A stretch of DNA of 64,000 nucleotides. Source: Companilactobacillus farciminis KCTC 3681 = DSM 20184. Its GTDB lineage: Bacteria; Bacillota; Bacilli; Lactobacillales; Lactobacillaceae. The notes under the pieces were generated by a model that saw nothing but the letters and a program-made list of their open reading frames with translations, was not told where the DNA came from and made no database searches. This document shows, in pieces, positions 43,588 to 51,326 of the stretch. The stretch lies in NCBI RefSeq assembly GCF_002706745.1, contig NZ_CP017702.1:1798001-1862000 (forward strand), read 5' to 3'. Both the position numbers and the translations under genes were made by a program. Numbering within the stretch: the first letter of the stretch is position 1; each line of letters starts with the position of its first letter.

Positions 43588-44434
43588 ATGACCAACAACC
43601 CAATCATTGAAGTGAAACAACTTTATAAAAGTTTCGGCAATGAACCTGCATTGAACAATCTTGATTTTTCCGTTGAAAAAGGCGAAACTTTTGGATTTCT
43701 TGGCCCATCGGGAGCTGGGAAAACTACCACGATCAAGATTCTTACCGGACAACTCAATCAAGATTCAGGAAGCGCTACAGTTTTAGGCAGCAATTCTCAA
43801 CATTTTAAGGAGAACATTTATAGGTGTCGTAACGCATGATAGTGGTTTATATGAAAATCTATTAGCCTACAATAACCTAGTCACCTTTGCGAGAATCTTT
43901 AATAGTGATAAAAAATCAATTGATCCTTTATTAAAACGTGTCGGCCTTTATAACGATAGAAACAAACTAGTTAAAAACTTCTCCCAAGGAATGAAACAAC
44001 GCCTAATTTTAGCTCGAGCAATCCTCAATCGCCCGGAAATCCTTTTTCTTGATGAACCAACCAATGGAATTGATCCAGGAACGACTAAGGAAATCCACAA
44101 ATTAATTTTTGAGCTAAGGGATTCTGGAACAACTATTTTCTTGACGACTCATAATATGACTGAAGCCACCAAATTGTGTGATCGAGTAGCGTTATTAAAC
44201 GATGGTAAAATTGCAGAAATCGGTTCACCACAAGACTTGAGTTTGAAATACAATAAAAAAATTCAATTCAAAGTTCTTTTAAAAGATAACGAATCACTAA
44301 AGTTAAACGACTCTGAAGAAACCAGAGGAAAAATCAATTGGTGGCTGGAAAACGGTGAATTACAGACCATCCATTCTTGCGAACCAACTTTAGAAGACGT
44401 CTTTTTACAAGTTACGGGGAGGAAATTAAAATGA
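43588..44434 (+). pseudogene. ABC exporter ATP-binding protein with an internal frameshift
   Basis: Two frames together make a normal ATPase of about 281 residues. The first starts at ATG 43588 (AAGGAGGAG ribosome site) with Walker A FLGPSGAGKTTT and runs to about 43825. Then the reading moves by +1, and IGVVTHDSGLYENL, the signature NFSQGMKQR and Walker B ILFLDEPTNG continue to TGA 44434. The break lies between about 43800 and 43830, where frame one ends with NIYRCRNA. It is either a recent inactivating mutation or a sequencing error; a +1 programmed shift is less likely. Both halves look otherwise well conserved. Confidence 0.85.
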
Positions 44435-45153
44435 ACATCTCATTGCGAAAAATAAATGCAATCTTTATCTTGAAATTACAACTATTTTTAGGAAACCTTT
44501 CCTTACTAATGATTCCGGCCATGGCAATTGGCTACGTGGTGATTTTTAAAAACTTTTTTCCTGCTAATACGGTTGCGTTTAAGGCACTGACGTTAAACAT
44601 GGGTGTACTCTTGAATATAATTGTGGGTGGCATAATGTTTGGCGCTTATCCTATCGCCGAAGAAAAAGAACATCATACTTTAGGAGTCTTGATGACTTCT
44701 TCAATCAACGCAACTGAATATTTCATTGGAAGTTTACTCCCAGCACTGTTGATTTTGACCATAACCAATATCATTTTGGTACCGCTAAACGGCACTTCCT
44801 GGAACCAAGTGTCAATTATCAACTATTTGATTATCACAGTAATTTGTTCGATTATCAGTATTTTAATTGGCTTTACCTTGGGACTTTTTTCCAAAAATCA
44901 AACCAATGCCGGCGTCGTGAGTCTATTACCAGCGGTTATTTTTACACTAGTTCCTCTCTTTAAAGGTTTCTCAAATAAAATTTCACACACTTCTGACTTC
45001 CTGTATTCAGGAGTAATCCCTAGATTCGTTAATCAAAGCCTCTTCAAACACAACTACTCTTGGAGCCTATTCGAAGTCAGCGTTTTAATAGCTTGGTTCA
45101 TTATTTTCTCAATTGTCTTATTTTATGCTTATAGATATAAACATTTTGACTAG
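44431..45153 (+). CDS. ABC exporter permease
   Basis: A 240-residue ABC-2-type permease with six membrane segments. ATG 44431 overlaps the ATPase stop (ATGA) and follows GGGGAGG, so the two are coupled. The EYFIGSLLPALLIL and ICSIISILIGFTLGLF segments are typical of drug or bacteriocin-immunity exporters of the BcrB type. Substrate unknown. If the ATPase is truly broken this permease would lack its motor. Confidence 0.78.
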   Translation: MNISLRKINAIFILKLQLFLGNLSLLMIPAMAIGYVVIFKNFFPANTVAFKALTLNMGVLLNIIVGGIMFGAYPIAEEKEHHTLGVLMTSSINATEYFIGSLLPALLILTITNIILVPLNGTSWNQVSIINYLIITVICSIISILIGFTLGLFSKNQTNAGVVSLLPAVIFTLVPLFKGFSNKISHTSDFLYSGVIPRFVNQSLFKHNYSWSLFEVSVLIAWFIIFSIVLFYAYRYKHFD

Positions 45154-45169
45154 TCAGGAGGAATTAATT

Positions 45170-45910
45170 ATGTTGGTAGATGTAAGTAAAATTTTAAAGA
45201 ATGATTCTGATCAGGATATCGCAAAACAATTGGGTATTTCAGCGACTGAAATTGAATTGATTAAAAATAAACAACTTTATCCATCACAGACTTTAACCAA
45301 AAAGATTATTCAGCTCGCAAAACAGCCAATAACTGTCACGCAACCAGCTTTAGAGAAGAATTTTCAATTTGGTCAAACCATCAAAATTAGACGGGTAATT
45401 ATTTCCATCATCTTCATTATTTTTGTTAGTCTCTTGTTCACTGGTTTTGGTTATCAACCTTTCTGGGTATTTCTGTTAGTTGTTTTGATTAGTTTATTCG
45501 TAACTTTACCAAGTTGTTTCAACGATTATTGGTTAATCAACGAAAAAAATATCAAAGCGGTTAAATTTAATAACCTAGGAATAATCAAATTAGCACAATT
45601 ATTACATTTAACACCCATGCCTCAAAGAGTGATTCCTTATTCAGAAATTGACCACATTAATATTTTTTATCATAAAAGAATTCGAACTAGTCCGTTTGAC
45701 ATCAATCCTGACGTCTTTCAACTGACGTGTACGTTAAAGAACAATCAAGAATTAACTATTAATGTCAATGCCAAACTAGAAGAGGAATTGATCGACCTGG
45801 TCGCCGAATTGAATTATCAAAACGTTGCGATTTATGATCAACAAAAAGTTATTTTGGCGCTGTCCAAAAAGCAGAATCTCTTTCAAAAATTTAATCCTAG
45901 TTTTCTATAA
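45170..45910 (+). CDS. HTH-like membrane protein in the ABC/LytTR operon
   Basis: A 246-residue protein of unknown family. The first 50 residues look like a short HTH (SDQDIAKQLGISATEIELIKNKQ). Two membrane segments follow (about 80-97 and 101-122), then a cytoplasmic beta-rich domain (about 130-246) like a PH-type domain (IPYSEIDHINIFY, FQLTCTLKNNQELTINVNAK). ATG 45170 follows AGGAGG, 16 bases after the permease stop. An HTH joined to a membrane anchor suggests a membrane-bound regulator or sensor for the exporter. The call is tentative. Confidence 0.6.
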   Translation: MLVDVSKILKNDSDQDIAKQLGISATEIELIKNKQLYPSQTLTKKIIQLAKQPITVTQPALEKNFQFGQTIKIRRVIISIIFIIFVSLLFTGFGYQPFWVFLLVVLISLFVTLPSCFNDYWLINEKNIKAVKFNNLGIIKLAQLLHLTPMPQRVIPYSEIDHINIFYHKRIRTSPFDINPDVFQLTCTLKNNQELTINVNAKLEEELIDLVAELNYQNVAIYDQQKVILALSKKQNLFQKFNPSFL

Positions 45911-45954
45911 AAAAATCCCTTCATCTAGACTCACATCCAAAATGAAGGGATTTA
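45910..45954 (+). terminator. terminator of the ABC/LytTR operon
   Basis: AAATCCCTTCAT pairs with ATGAAGGGATTT, followed by ATTTTC. Confidence 0.75.
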
Positions 45955-45996
45955 TTTTCATTCATTATTTTACATTAAAAAATCAGATTTTTACTA

Positions 45997-46036
45997 ATAA
46001 AAAAATCCCCTAAATTAATAGGAGATTCTTTTTGCA
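45997..46036 (-). terminator. terminator of the LysM-3D gene
   Basis: On the minus strand AGAATCTCCTA and TAGGGGATT pair, followed by TTTTTTT. Confidence 0.75.
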
Positions 46037-46052
46037 ATTGTCTGGTACATGC

Positions 46053-46733
46053 CTATGATAACACTTCAACAGAGGCTGTGGTTACACCATATGAAGGAAT
46101 TGATGAACTTGGCATAGCGACATCCAATTGTTGTGAGTTACTGTTGGCAAATGTTCCTGTATCATTAACAGTTCTATAAAGTACTGTTCCGTCAGCTAAA
46201 GTAATCTTTAGTTGTGTTCCCTTAGGGAAAACGGATAAGTTAGCGGCAACACCACTATAACCCATGTTAGAACCTAGAACTGAAGGATCGTAGAAAGAAA
46301 TCTTGAATGTTCCTTGTGAAGTACTAGTTGTTTGAGTTGTTGCTTGTGATGTTGTATCAGTAGCAGCTTGTGTAGTTGCAGTTTGTGATTGTGTTTGTTG
46401 TGAAGCATCAGTTGCTTGTGATGTTGTATCTGTTGTTGTATTTGTATTATTAGTTGTATCTGTAGTATCGGTTGTAGTTGTAGCACCAGGTAATGTAATT
46501 GTTTCACCTGGGAAGATTAAGTCAAATCCGCCAACTTCACGTCCGTTAGCTTGTTCTAGAGCAGAAATACTAATTCCATTAGCTTCTGCAATACTCTTAT
46601 AAGTATCACCCTTTTCAACAGTCACTGTATTGTCACCGTTATTTACGGCAGCTTGAACAGTGTTAGAAGTTGAAGCAAGAATTCCTGATAAAGCCATTGC
46701 ACTTACTAAAGCGATAGATAAAACTTTTTTCAT
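46053..46733 (-). CDS. secreted LysM and 3D-domain cell-wall protein
   Basis: A 226-residue exported protein: signal peptide (cleavage near VQA-AVN, residue 29), a LysM peptidoglycan-binding module (about 36-80, TVEKGDTYKSIAEANGIS), a Thr/Gln/Ser-rich linker of 60 residues and a C-terminal 3D domain (about 142-226) with FYDPSV, VNDTGTF and QLDVAMP. This is the arrangement of B. subtilis YocH. Its 3D domain is closely similar to that of the protein at 19306-19977, so the two are paralogues with different anchoring. Probable role is peptidoglycan turnover. Confidence 0.88.
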   Translation of the reverse strand: MKKVLSIALVSAMALSGILASTSNTVQAAVNNGDNTVTVEKGDTYKSIAEANGISISALEQANGREVGGFDLIFPGETITLPGATTTTDTTDTTNNTNTTTDTTSQATDASQQTQSQTATTQAATDTTSQATTQTTSTSQGTFKISFYDPSVLGSNMGYSGVAANLSVFPKGTQLKITLADGTVLYRTVNDTGTFANSNSQQLDVAMPSSSIPSYGVTTASVEVLS

Positions 46734-46904
46734 ATATTAATTACATCCTTATATTTTAGATTATTGAGCTCTCTCAATTACTATGGTGCTATACTAACAG
46801 GTTTATATTACATGACAACAACTGCAAAGTTACATTTTCAATCGTTTATGTAATTTAAGTAATCTTATTGAAACATTGATAAATAAAGGTAGTGAGTACT
46901 TTTA

Positions 46905-46933
46905 TTGCTTCAAAAATATATTCATGGTATAGT
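46905..46933 (+). promoter_or_regulatory. promoter giving a probable leaderless transcript
   Basis: TTGCTT and TATAGT are 17 bp apart. The ATG at 46941 lies eight bases after the -10 element, at the expected transcription start, and has no ribosome site. Confidence 0.55.
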
Positions 46934-46940
46934 TATTAGT

Positions 46941-47540
46941 ATGAAGAATAAAAAACAAAGATTGTCCTCAAAACTACTAATAATGTTAGTTGCTTTGGAA
47001 CTTATCGCAGTTAGTTTAAATATGTTCTTCGAGCCGCACAGTATAGCAGCCGGTGGAGCCACTGGAATTGCTATCTTGTTGCAAGCAGGATGGAAAATCC
47101 CAACATTCATCTCGGTTCTTGTCATAAATATTGTGATGTTAGTACTGGCTTACTTACATTTAGATCGTCAAACTACTATTAAATTAGCGCTGGGAAGTTT
47201 CTTGCTTCCATTAATGCTGTTTATTACACCAGTAATTAATTTAATACCAAATAACCGAGTTATTTCTATAATAGTAGGAAGTATCATTTTTGGAATTGGT
47301 TTAGCAATTCTTTACGCACTTAATATGTCTAGTGGTGGGACTACAGTTCCTCCAATGATTATTCATAAAAATTTTGGCATTGAAAAATACATCAGTTTAT
47401 TCATTATCGATGCTCTAGTTTGTTTAGGAAATTTAGCTTTAGGTGATTTGATTTCATTTTCACTGGCCGTTATGTCAGTTGGAATCTCTAGTCTATCTAT
47501 TAAAGGGTTCACTTTCTTCCGCAAACGAATTGCACAATAA
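46941..47540 (+). CDS. YitT/DUF161-family membrane protein
   Basis: A 199-residue protein with five or six membrane segments and YitT-family blocks (FFEPHSIAAGGATGIAILLQ in the first third, MSSGGTTVPPMI later). It lacks the cytoplasmic DUF2179 domain found in longer YitT proteins. ATG 46941 is preferred to the in-frame TTG 46905, because the TTG falls in the -35 box of a good promoter. Function is unknown; homologues are proposed transporters. Confidence 0.75.
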   Translation: MKNKKQRLSSKLLIMLVALELIAVSLNMFFEPHSIAAGGATGIAILLQAGWKIPTFISVLVINIVMLVLAYLHLDRQTTIKLALGSFLLPLMLFITPVINLIPNNRVISIIVGSIIFGIGLAILYALNMSSGGTTVPPMIIHKNFGIEKYISLFIIDALVCLGNLALGDLISFSLAVMSVGISSLSIKGFTFFRKRIAQ

Positions 47541-47591
47541 AAGGCGCACATATCAAAGCAGAGTTTGTTTTGACATATGCACCTTTTTTTA
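47538..47591. terminator. bidirectional terminator
   Basis: AAAAGGCGCACATATCAAA pairs imperfectly with TTTTGACATATGCACCTTTT, followed by T residues. It separates the YitT gene from the convergent gene ending at 47589. Confidence 0.82.
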
Positions 47592-48227
47592 TTTGAGATT
47601 TTGTTGTTCGAGGCTGATCACTTTATCATTAGCTATTTCAATTTTGATTGTCGCATCATAAGTTGGATCTGCTTCAGATAAATCCGATTCGTATATCAAC
47701 GTCTTGATGCCATTAGTATCAGAATAATCATCAGGATCTCCCAACACATTTAACACTCGATTATAATTGTCTCCATTTTGAAGTTTATTGTAATCTTTCT
47801 TAGTCAAAAGTTGTTTTCGATCAATGTCCAATCCTTGAATCGATTTGGCAGAGGCTTTACCCTTTTCAAAAGTTACTTGAATAACGATAGACTTACCATT
47901 ATCCATTTTATTCCAGATCAAACTGGCCACTTGGCTAGTATCATCAATTTGTTGGATCGACGTTGGTTCGCCTAATAATTGGATAACTTCTTTTTTCGAA
48001 TATCCTATTTTCCCTGTCTTCAATTCATTGTATTTATCAGATAAAGACAAGTCCGCAACAGTTTTTTTAGTTTTCTTTTGGCTAACTACAGTTGAATCAG
48101 CTTTTCCTTGATAGAAAGAAAAGTTGGCGATATAAGTAGTCGCTGACACTATGATAAAAATGGAGAGAATCATAATCCAGAACCAGTTTCTCTTATAGAA
48201 AGGTTTTCCTTCATTTTGTTCGTTCAT
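47589..48227 (-). CDS. membrane-anchored SmpA/BLIP-like repeat protein
   Basis: A 212-residue protein with one N-terminal membrane segment (about 15-36) and an extracytoplasmic part containing two related units: YNELKTGKIGYSKKEVIQLLG at about 64-84 and YNKLQNGDNYNRVLNVLG at about 144-161. This pattern belongs to the SmpA/OmlA-BLIP-like fold, often annotated DUF3862 in Firmicutes. Such proteins may bind other proteins at the cell surface. The gene stands alone upstream of tmRNA. Function is unknown. Confidence 0.7.
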   Translation of the reverse strand: MNEQNEGKPFYKRNWFWIMILSIFIIVSATTYIANFSFYQGKADSTVVSQKKTKKTVADLSLSDKYNELKTGKIGYSKKEVIQLLGEPTSIQQIDDTSQVASLIWNKMDNGKSIVIQVTFEKGKASAKSIQGLDIDRKQLLTKKDYNKLQNGDNYNRVLNVLGDPDDYSDTNGIKTLIYESDLSEADPTYDATIKIEIANDKVISLEQQNLK

Positions 48228-48323
48228 TTTCTACCTCCGTTTTCAACCCGTATTCTACCAATATTTACAGAAAGTAGCACCTTTAATGCATTATTATTTT
48301 CATTGGAAAAACAAGCTTTATAG

Positions 48324-48352
48324 TTGCTAATTAATCAATAATTAGATATTAT
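48324..48352 (+). promoter_or_regulatory. promoter of ssrA
   Basis: TTGCTA and TATTAT are separated by 17 bp, about 16 bp upstream of the mature tmRNA 5' end. Confidence 0.75.
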
Positions 48353-48368
48353 AGTGAGTGGACACCAT

Positions 48369-48730
48369 GGGGGTGTTCTGGATTCGACATGTGTAGTAGC
48401 GTGCAGGCTGCACTTAGGGCCTTGCGTCCCTTTAAAACGCACAGTTTATTATAACTGCAAAAAATAATAATAACTACGCATTAGCTGCCTAAAAACAGTC
48501 TAAGCGTGATCCATTCTAATTTCGCCCAAGGGTTGGAAATGGGTCTCAAAAATATTGGGCTACGTTTAACTGTGCATCCTGAATAGTTAAAAAGAGATCA
48601 TCGGGATAGTCATTGTGGTTAGCCGGGTCGTATGGCGTTCATGATGGCGAAACTTCAAATGATACGACTATGAGTGTAGAGGCTTGCATAGCATTATGCT
48701 TGGACAGGGGTTCAATTCCCCTCACCTCCA
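48369..48730 (+). ncRNA. ssrA: transfer-messenger RNA
   Basis: The 5' end GGGGGTG pairs with CACCTCC near the 3' end to form the alanine-type acceptor stem. The tRNA-like part includes CTGGATTCGAC and the T-arm GGTTCAATTCCCC. The resume codon starts the tag reading frame at 48457-48492, encoding AKNNNNYALAA and a stop. The last base is the discriminator A; CCA is not encoded and must be added. It rescues stalled ribosomes and tags the truncated protein for proteolysis. A strong terminator follows at once. Confidence 0.97.
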
Positions 48731-48737
48731 TAATGAA

Positions 48738-48787
48738 GAAAACCAGCTATATCAAATGCTTAAATGCATTGATATAGCTGGTTTTTT
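48738..48787 (+). terminator. terminator of ssrA
   Basis: AAAACCAGCTATATCAA pairs with TTGATATAGCTGGTTTT, followed by T residues. Confidence 0.9.
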
Positions 48788-48801
48788 GTTTTTCTTATTA
48801 A

Positions 48802-48849
48802 TACCAAAATAGAATCTCGATGCTTTATTGGTAGTCATTTTGGTAGTCA
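48802..48849. repeat. short repeats downstream of tmRNA
   Basis: Two direct copies of TTGGTAGTCA (48828-48837 and 48840-48849) and an inverted partial copy TACCAAAA (48802-48809) lie between the ssrA terminator and the next gene. Such repeats resemble arm-type sites of tyrosine integrases, which often use the tmRNA 3' end, but there is no integrase or duplicated tmRNA end here. Confidence 0.35.
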
Positions 48850-48853
48850 ACAA

Positions 48854-50026
48854 TTAATCAACTAATTCCTTCCTATCCCAAACCAACTTCCTATAAGCCC
48901 GCCACAACACAAACAGCGACAAAACCAACATAATCATAGCCAATAAAAACATCGTATTATAAGAACTCTTTTCAATCAAAACTCCACCAAGAAATGGCCC
49001 AATTGCCTTAGGAAAATTCTCCGACATACTGACGATACTTTGATACAATCCTGACTCACTTTTCGGTGTAGTTTCACTTACTAAAGCTGCCACGGTTGGA
49101 TAAACTAACATCTCGCCTAGAATCAAGAATACCATCCCGGCCGCATAGGACAAGTAATGTGTTGATCCAACTAAAGACCCCAGAGCAACGATAAACAACA
49201 CGACACCTAAAGCAACTTGAATCTTTTTGAACCAGTCACGCTTTCCAGCAAAATGATTGAGCACTGGCAAAAAGACAATCACTATCAAAGAATTAATCGT
49301 CCACAAGAAACTATATTTACCGACTGGTACCCCAATATCAGTCAAATGTGTAGAAATATTACTGCCCCATTGAGAATTGACTATCCAAGTCAAATTCAGA
49401 AATAAAATAATCCAACCGATTCCTGGAGTTAATTTCCATTTGAACGAAACTTTCTTAGCAGGTTCTTTTTTACCAATTTTTGCAGGGTTATTGTATAGAA
49501 AATATGCCATGACTAAAAAGCCCAACACGCAAATAAAGTCGGCCACAAAGACCAAACTTATTTGAATTCCCACAATAACGCTACAGATGGCTGTTCCTAT
49601 TAAGCTACCAATTTTACTGCCCATATAAATATTGTTGAAAACTTTATATCGGTCGACGCCGCCAATAAAAGCCGCTGAGGAGTTAATCACTGTATAAGTT
49701 CCGCCGATTCCAAAACCGAGCATCGATAAAAAGATTGGAAATGCTGGCCAATTGTGATTAATTATCACCCCCATTAAAGCTATCAAGGCAATTGAAGCAT
49801 TGATCATGGCAGTTTTATGACCACCTAAACGGTCAAACATTTTTCCACCGATATAATTGCCAATAAAATTACATAAGGAATTAAAAAACAAGACAATTCC
49901 TGCCACAGCTAAAGATTTATGCAAATAATTGTGAATAAAGATTGTATTAATTGGCCACATGAAACTAGCCCCACATGACAGCATTATTGTCCCCAAAACT
50001 AATACTTTCGCGGTTATTTTTTTCAT
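48854..50026 (-). CDS. major facilitator superfamily transporter
   Basis: A 390-residue MFS protein with twelve predicted membrane segments and motif A-like GGKMFDRLGGHKTA between segments 2 and 3. It resembles the multidrug DHA1 group but the substrate cannot be told. ATG 50026 is preceded by GGGGGGA. It is monocistronic, between tmRNA and the SLAP-domain gene. Confidence 0.82.
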   Translation of the reverse strand: MKKITAKVLVLGTIMLSCGASFMWPINTIFIHNYLHKSLAVAGIVLFFNSLCNFIGNYIGGKMFDRLGGHKTAMINASIALIALMGVIINHNWPAFPIFLSMLGFGIGGTYTVINSSAAFIGGVDRYKVFNNIYMGSKIGSLIGTAICSVIVGIQISLVFVADFICVLGFLVMAYFLYNNPAKIGKKEPAKKVSFKWKLTPGIGWIILFLNLTWIVNSQWGSNISTHLTDIGVPVGKYSFLWTINSLIVIVFLPVLNHFAGKRDWFKKIQVALGVVLFIVALGSLVGSTHYLSYAAGMVFLILGEMLVYPTVAALVSETTPKSESGLYQSIVSMSENFPKAIGPFLGGVLIEKSSYNTMFLLAMIMLVLSLFVLWRAYRKLVWDRKELVD

Positions 50027-50226
50027 CGATAAATCCCCCCAAATACCTCTATCGTATGGTATTCAGCCCTCTTAGAATGTTTTGATTTTAGAACATTTAC
50101 TGATAATTATAAAGCAACCAAAATTAATATTGTATCCACAATTATTTTAATATATAGGCTTGTAACAATTTTTTCGTAATATATAATCTAGTTGTGTACC
50201 AAAAAACACCAAAAGAGGAAAAAAAC

Positions 50227-51099
50227 GTGAAAAAAAGAAACATTTTTATCACTTCAGCTTTAATTTTATTAGCACCAACTGTGCTTTCATTATCACAACA
50301 AGATTCTCAAGCTGCTACTAAACTAGTTGGACGTACAAACAGCATCACTTCTTTAGTCGATTCCACTGGTAAGGCTGTTCAAAATAGAGCTCTTGGCAAA
50401 GATACTGATTGGCAATTAGGTAAGATCATCAACATCAACGGCAACACTTACTATCAAGTTGCTACAGATGAATATGCCCTTTCAACTAATATTACCGTTA
50501 TCAATTCTGATTCAACAAGCACCGACACTAACAACAACGCTAATACAGATACAAATACAGACACGACTACCGATAAAGATACTGATACAACAAAAATTGG
50601 TACTTTATCATACGCTGCCAAAGTAGTTGATCCAGACGGAAACGCTACTGGTCAAGTTCTTCCTGCTGGTTCTGCTTGGAAGCTCGGCATAACAAAGAAC
50701 ATTGATGGCAACGACTACTATCAAGTCGCATCTAATGCTTATGTAATTGCACTTGCTGTTAAAATCAACTCAAATGATACAAATAGTGACACAAATACAA
50801 ACACTAACAACAATACCAACACAACGCCTACTATTCCAATGCCAAATAATGGTCTAGTTGCTACAATTAACGTTTCAACACGTATTTACAACTATGCTGA
50901 CAATGCTTACGGTCAAACTCTTCCTGCCGGTTCTGCTTGGAAAGTTTCTAAGTTAGTCGTTAACAAGTATGGTTCATACTGGGGTGAAATTGCTACTGAC
51001 CAATATGTTTGGTTAGGTGATGTTACAATTAATAGTGGTCTTAATCTAAAAGACAACTCAGAATACATTGCTGAATTTGCAACTAGTATCAACAAATAA
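50227..51099 (+). CDS. secreted SLAP-domain surface protein
   Basis: A 290-residue exported protein: signal peptide (cleavage near SQA-ATK, residue 32) and three repeats of SLAP type (about 35-100, 130-195 and 225-285), each with the pattern LPAGSAWK...YYQVA.D.YV. Two low-complexity Asn/Thr/Asp linkers separate them. SLAP domains attach proteins non-covalently to the wall of lactobacilli. The start is GTG 50227 behind AGAGGAAA; the longer frame would lack a signal peptide at its N-terminus. It is followed after 17 bp by a cysteine-rich small gene. Confidence 0.85.
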   Translation: MKKRNIFITSALILLAPTVLSLSQQDSQAATKLVGRTNSITSLVDSTGKAVQNRALGKDTDWQLGKIININGNTYYQVATDEYALSTNITVINSDSTSTDTNNNANTDTNTDTTTDKDTDTTKIGTLSYAAKVVDPDGNATGQVLPAGSAWKLGITKNIDGNDYYQVASNAYVIALAVKINSNDTNSDTNTNTNNNTNTTPTIPMPNNGLVATINVSTRIYNYADNAYGQTLPAGSAWKVSKLVVNKYGSYWGEIATDQYVWLGDVTINSGLNLKDNSEYIAEFATSINK

Positions 51100-51116
51100 T
51101 CATTAAAGGAGACATT

Positions 51117-51272
51117 ATGCCAGAACAAAATCCTTACTGTCATGCAGGTATGGTCTGTCATGATGGCTGTCGTTGCTCAAGAAGTGACGGTATCTGCCAT
51201 TGTAAAATGCTAGATGACCAAAAATGTGCCTGTGACGGTTACTGTGGTGCTAAACCAAAAGATACAATCTAA
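51117..51272 (+). CDS. 51-aa cysteine-rich, metallothionein-like protein
   Basis: A 51-residue protein with nine cysteines (8, 14, 18, 20, 27, 29, 37, 39, 43) and three histidines (9, 15, 28). Three CxC pairs (CRC, CHC, CAC) and spaced C-x5-C and C-x3-C motifs are typical of metal-thiolate cluster proteins. There is no signal peptide or membrane segment. A strong ribosome site (AAAGGAGAC) precedes ATG 51117, 17 bp after the SLAP gene, and a terminator follows, so the frame is very likely real. It does not show the SmtA pattern of cyanobacterial metallothioneins. Probable role is binding zinc or copper; the family is not recognised. Confidence 0.75.
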   Translation: MPEQNPYCHAGMVCHDGCRCSRSDGICHCKMLDDQKCACDGYCGAKPKDTI

Positions 51273-51276
51273 AAAA

Positions 51277-51315
51277 AGCTCTTCGAGAAAAATTTTTTCC
51301 CGAAGAGTTTTTTTA
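51277..51315 (+). terminator. terminator after the cysteine-rich gene
   Basis: CTCTTCG pairs with CGAAGAG, followed by seven T residues. The A-run on the other side allows use by the convergent gene as well. Confidence 0.82.
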
Positions 51316-51326
51316 TTTCCAAAATT

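Noticed and set aside
43588..43839. Programmed +1 frameshift in the ABC ATPase
   Set aside because: No stop codon or slippery sequence of the kind used for +1 shifting is visible at the junction; mutation or sequencing error is simpler.
46274..46507. His/Gln-rich 77-aa minus-strand ORF
   Set aside because: An alternative frame of the Thr/Gln-rich linker of the LysM-3D protein; low-complexity shadow.
48369..48850. Prophage or island at the tmRNA 3' end
   Set aside because: No integrase, no duplicated tmRNA end and only ordinary chromosomal genes follow.
51117..51272. Class II bacteriocin
   Set aside because: No double-glycine or Sec leader, no YGNGV motif, no immunity or transport gene; CxC spacing favours a metal-binding protein.
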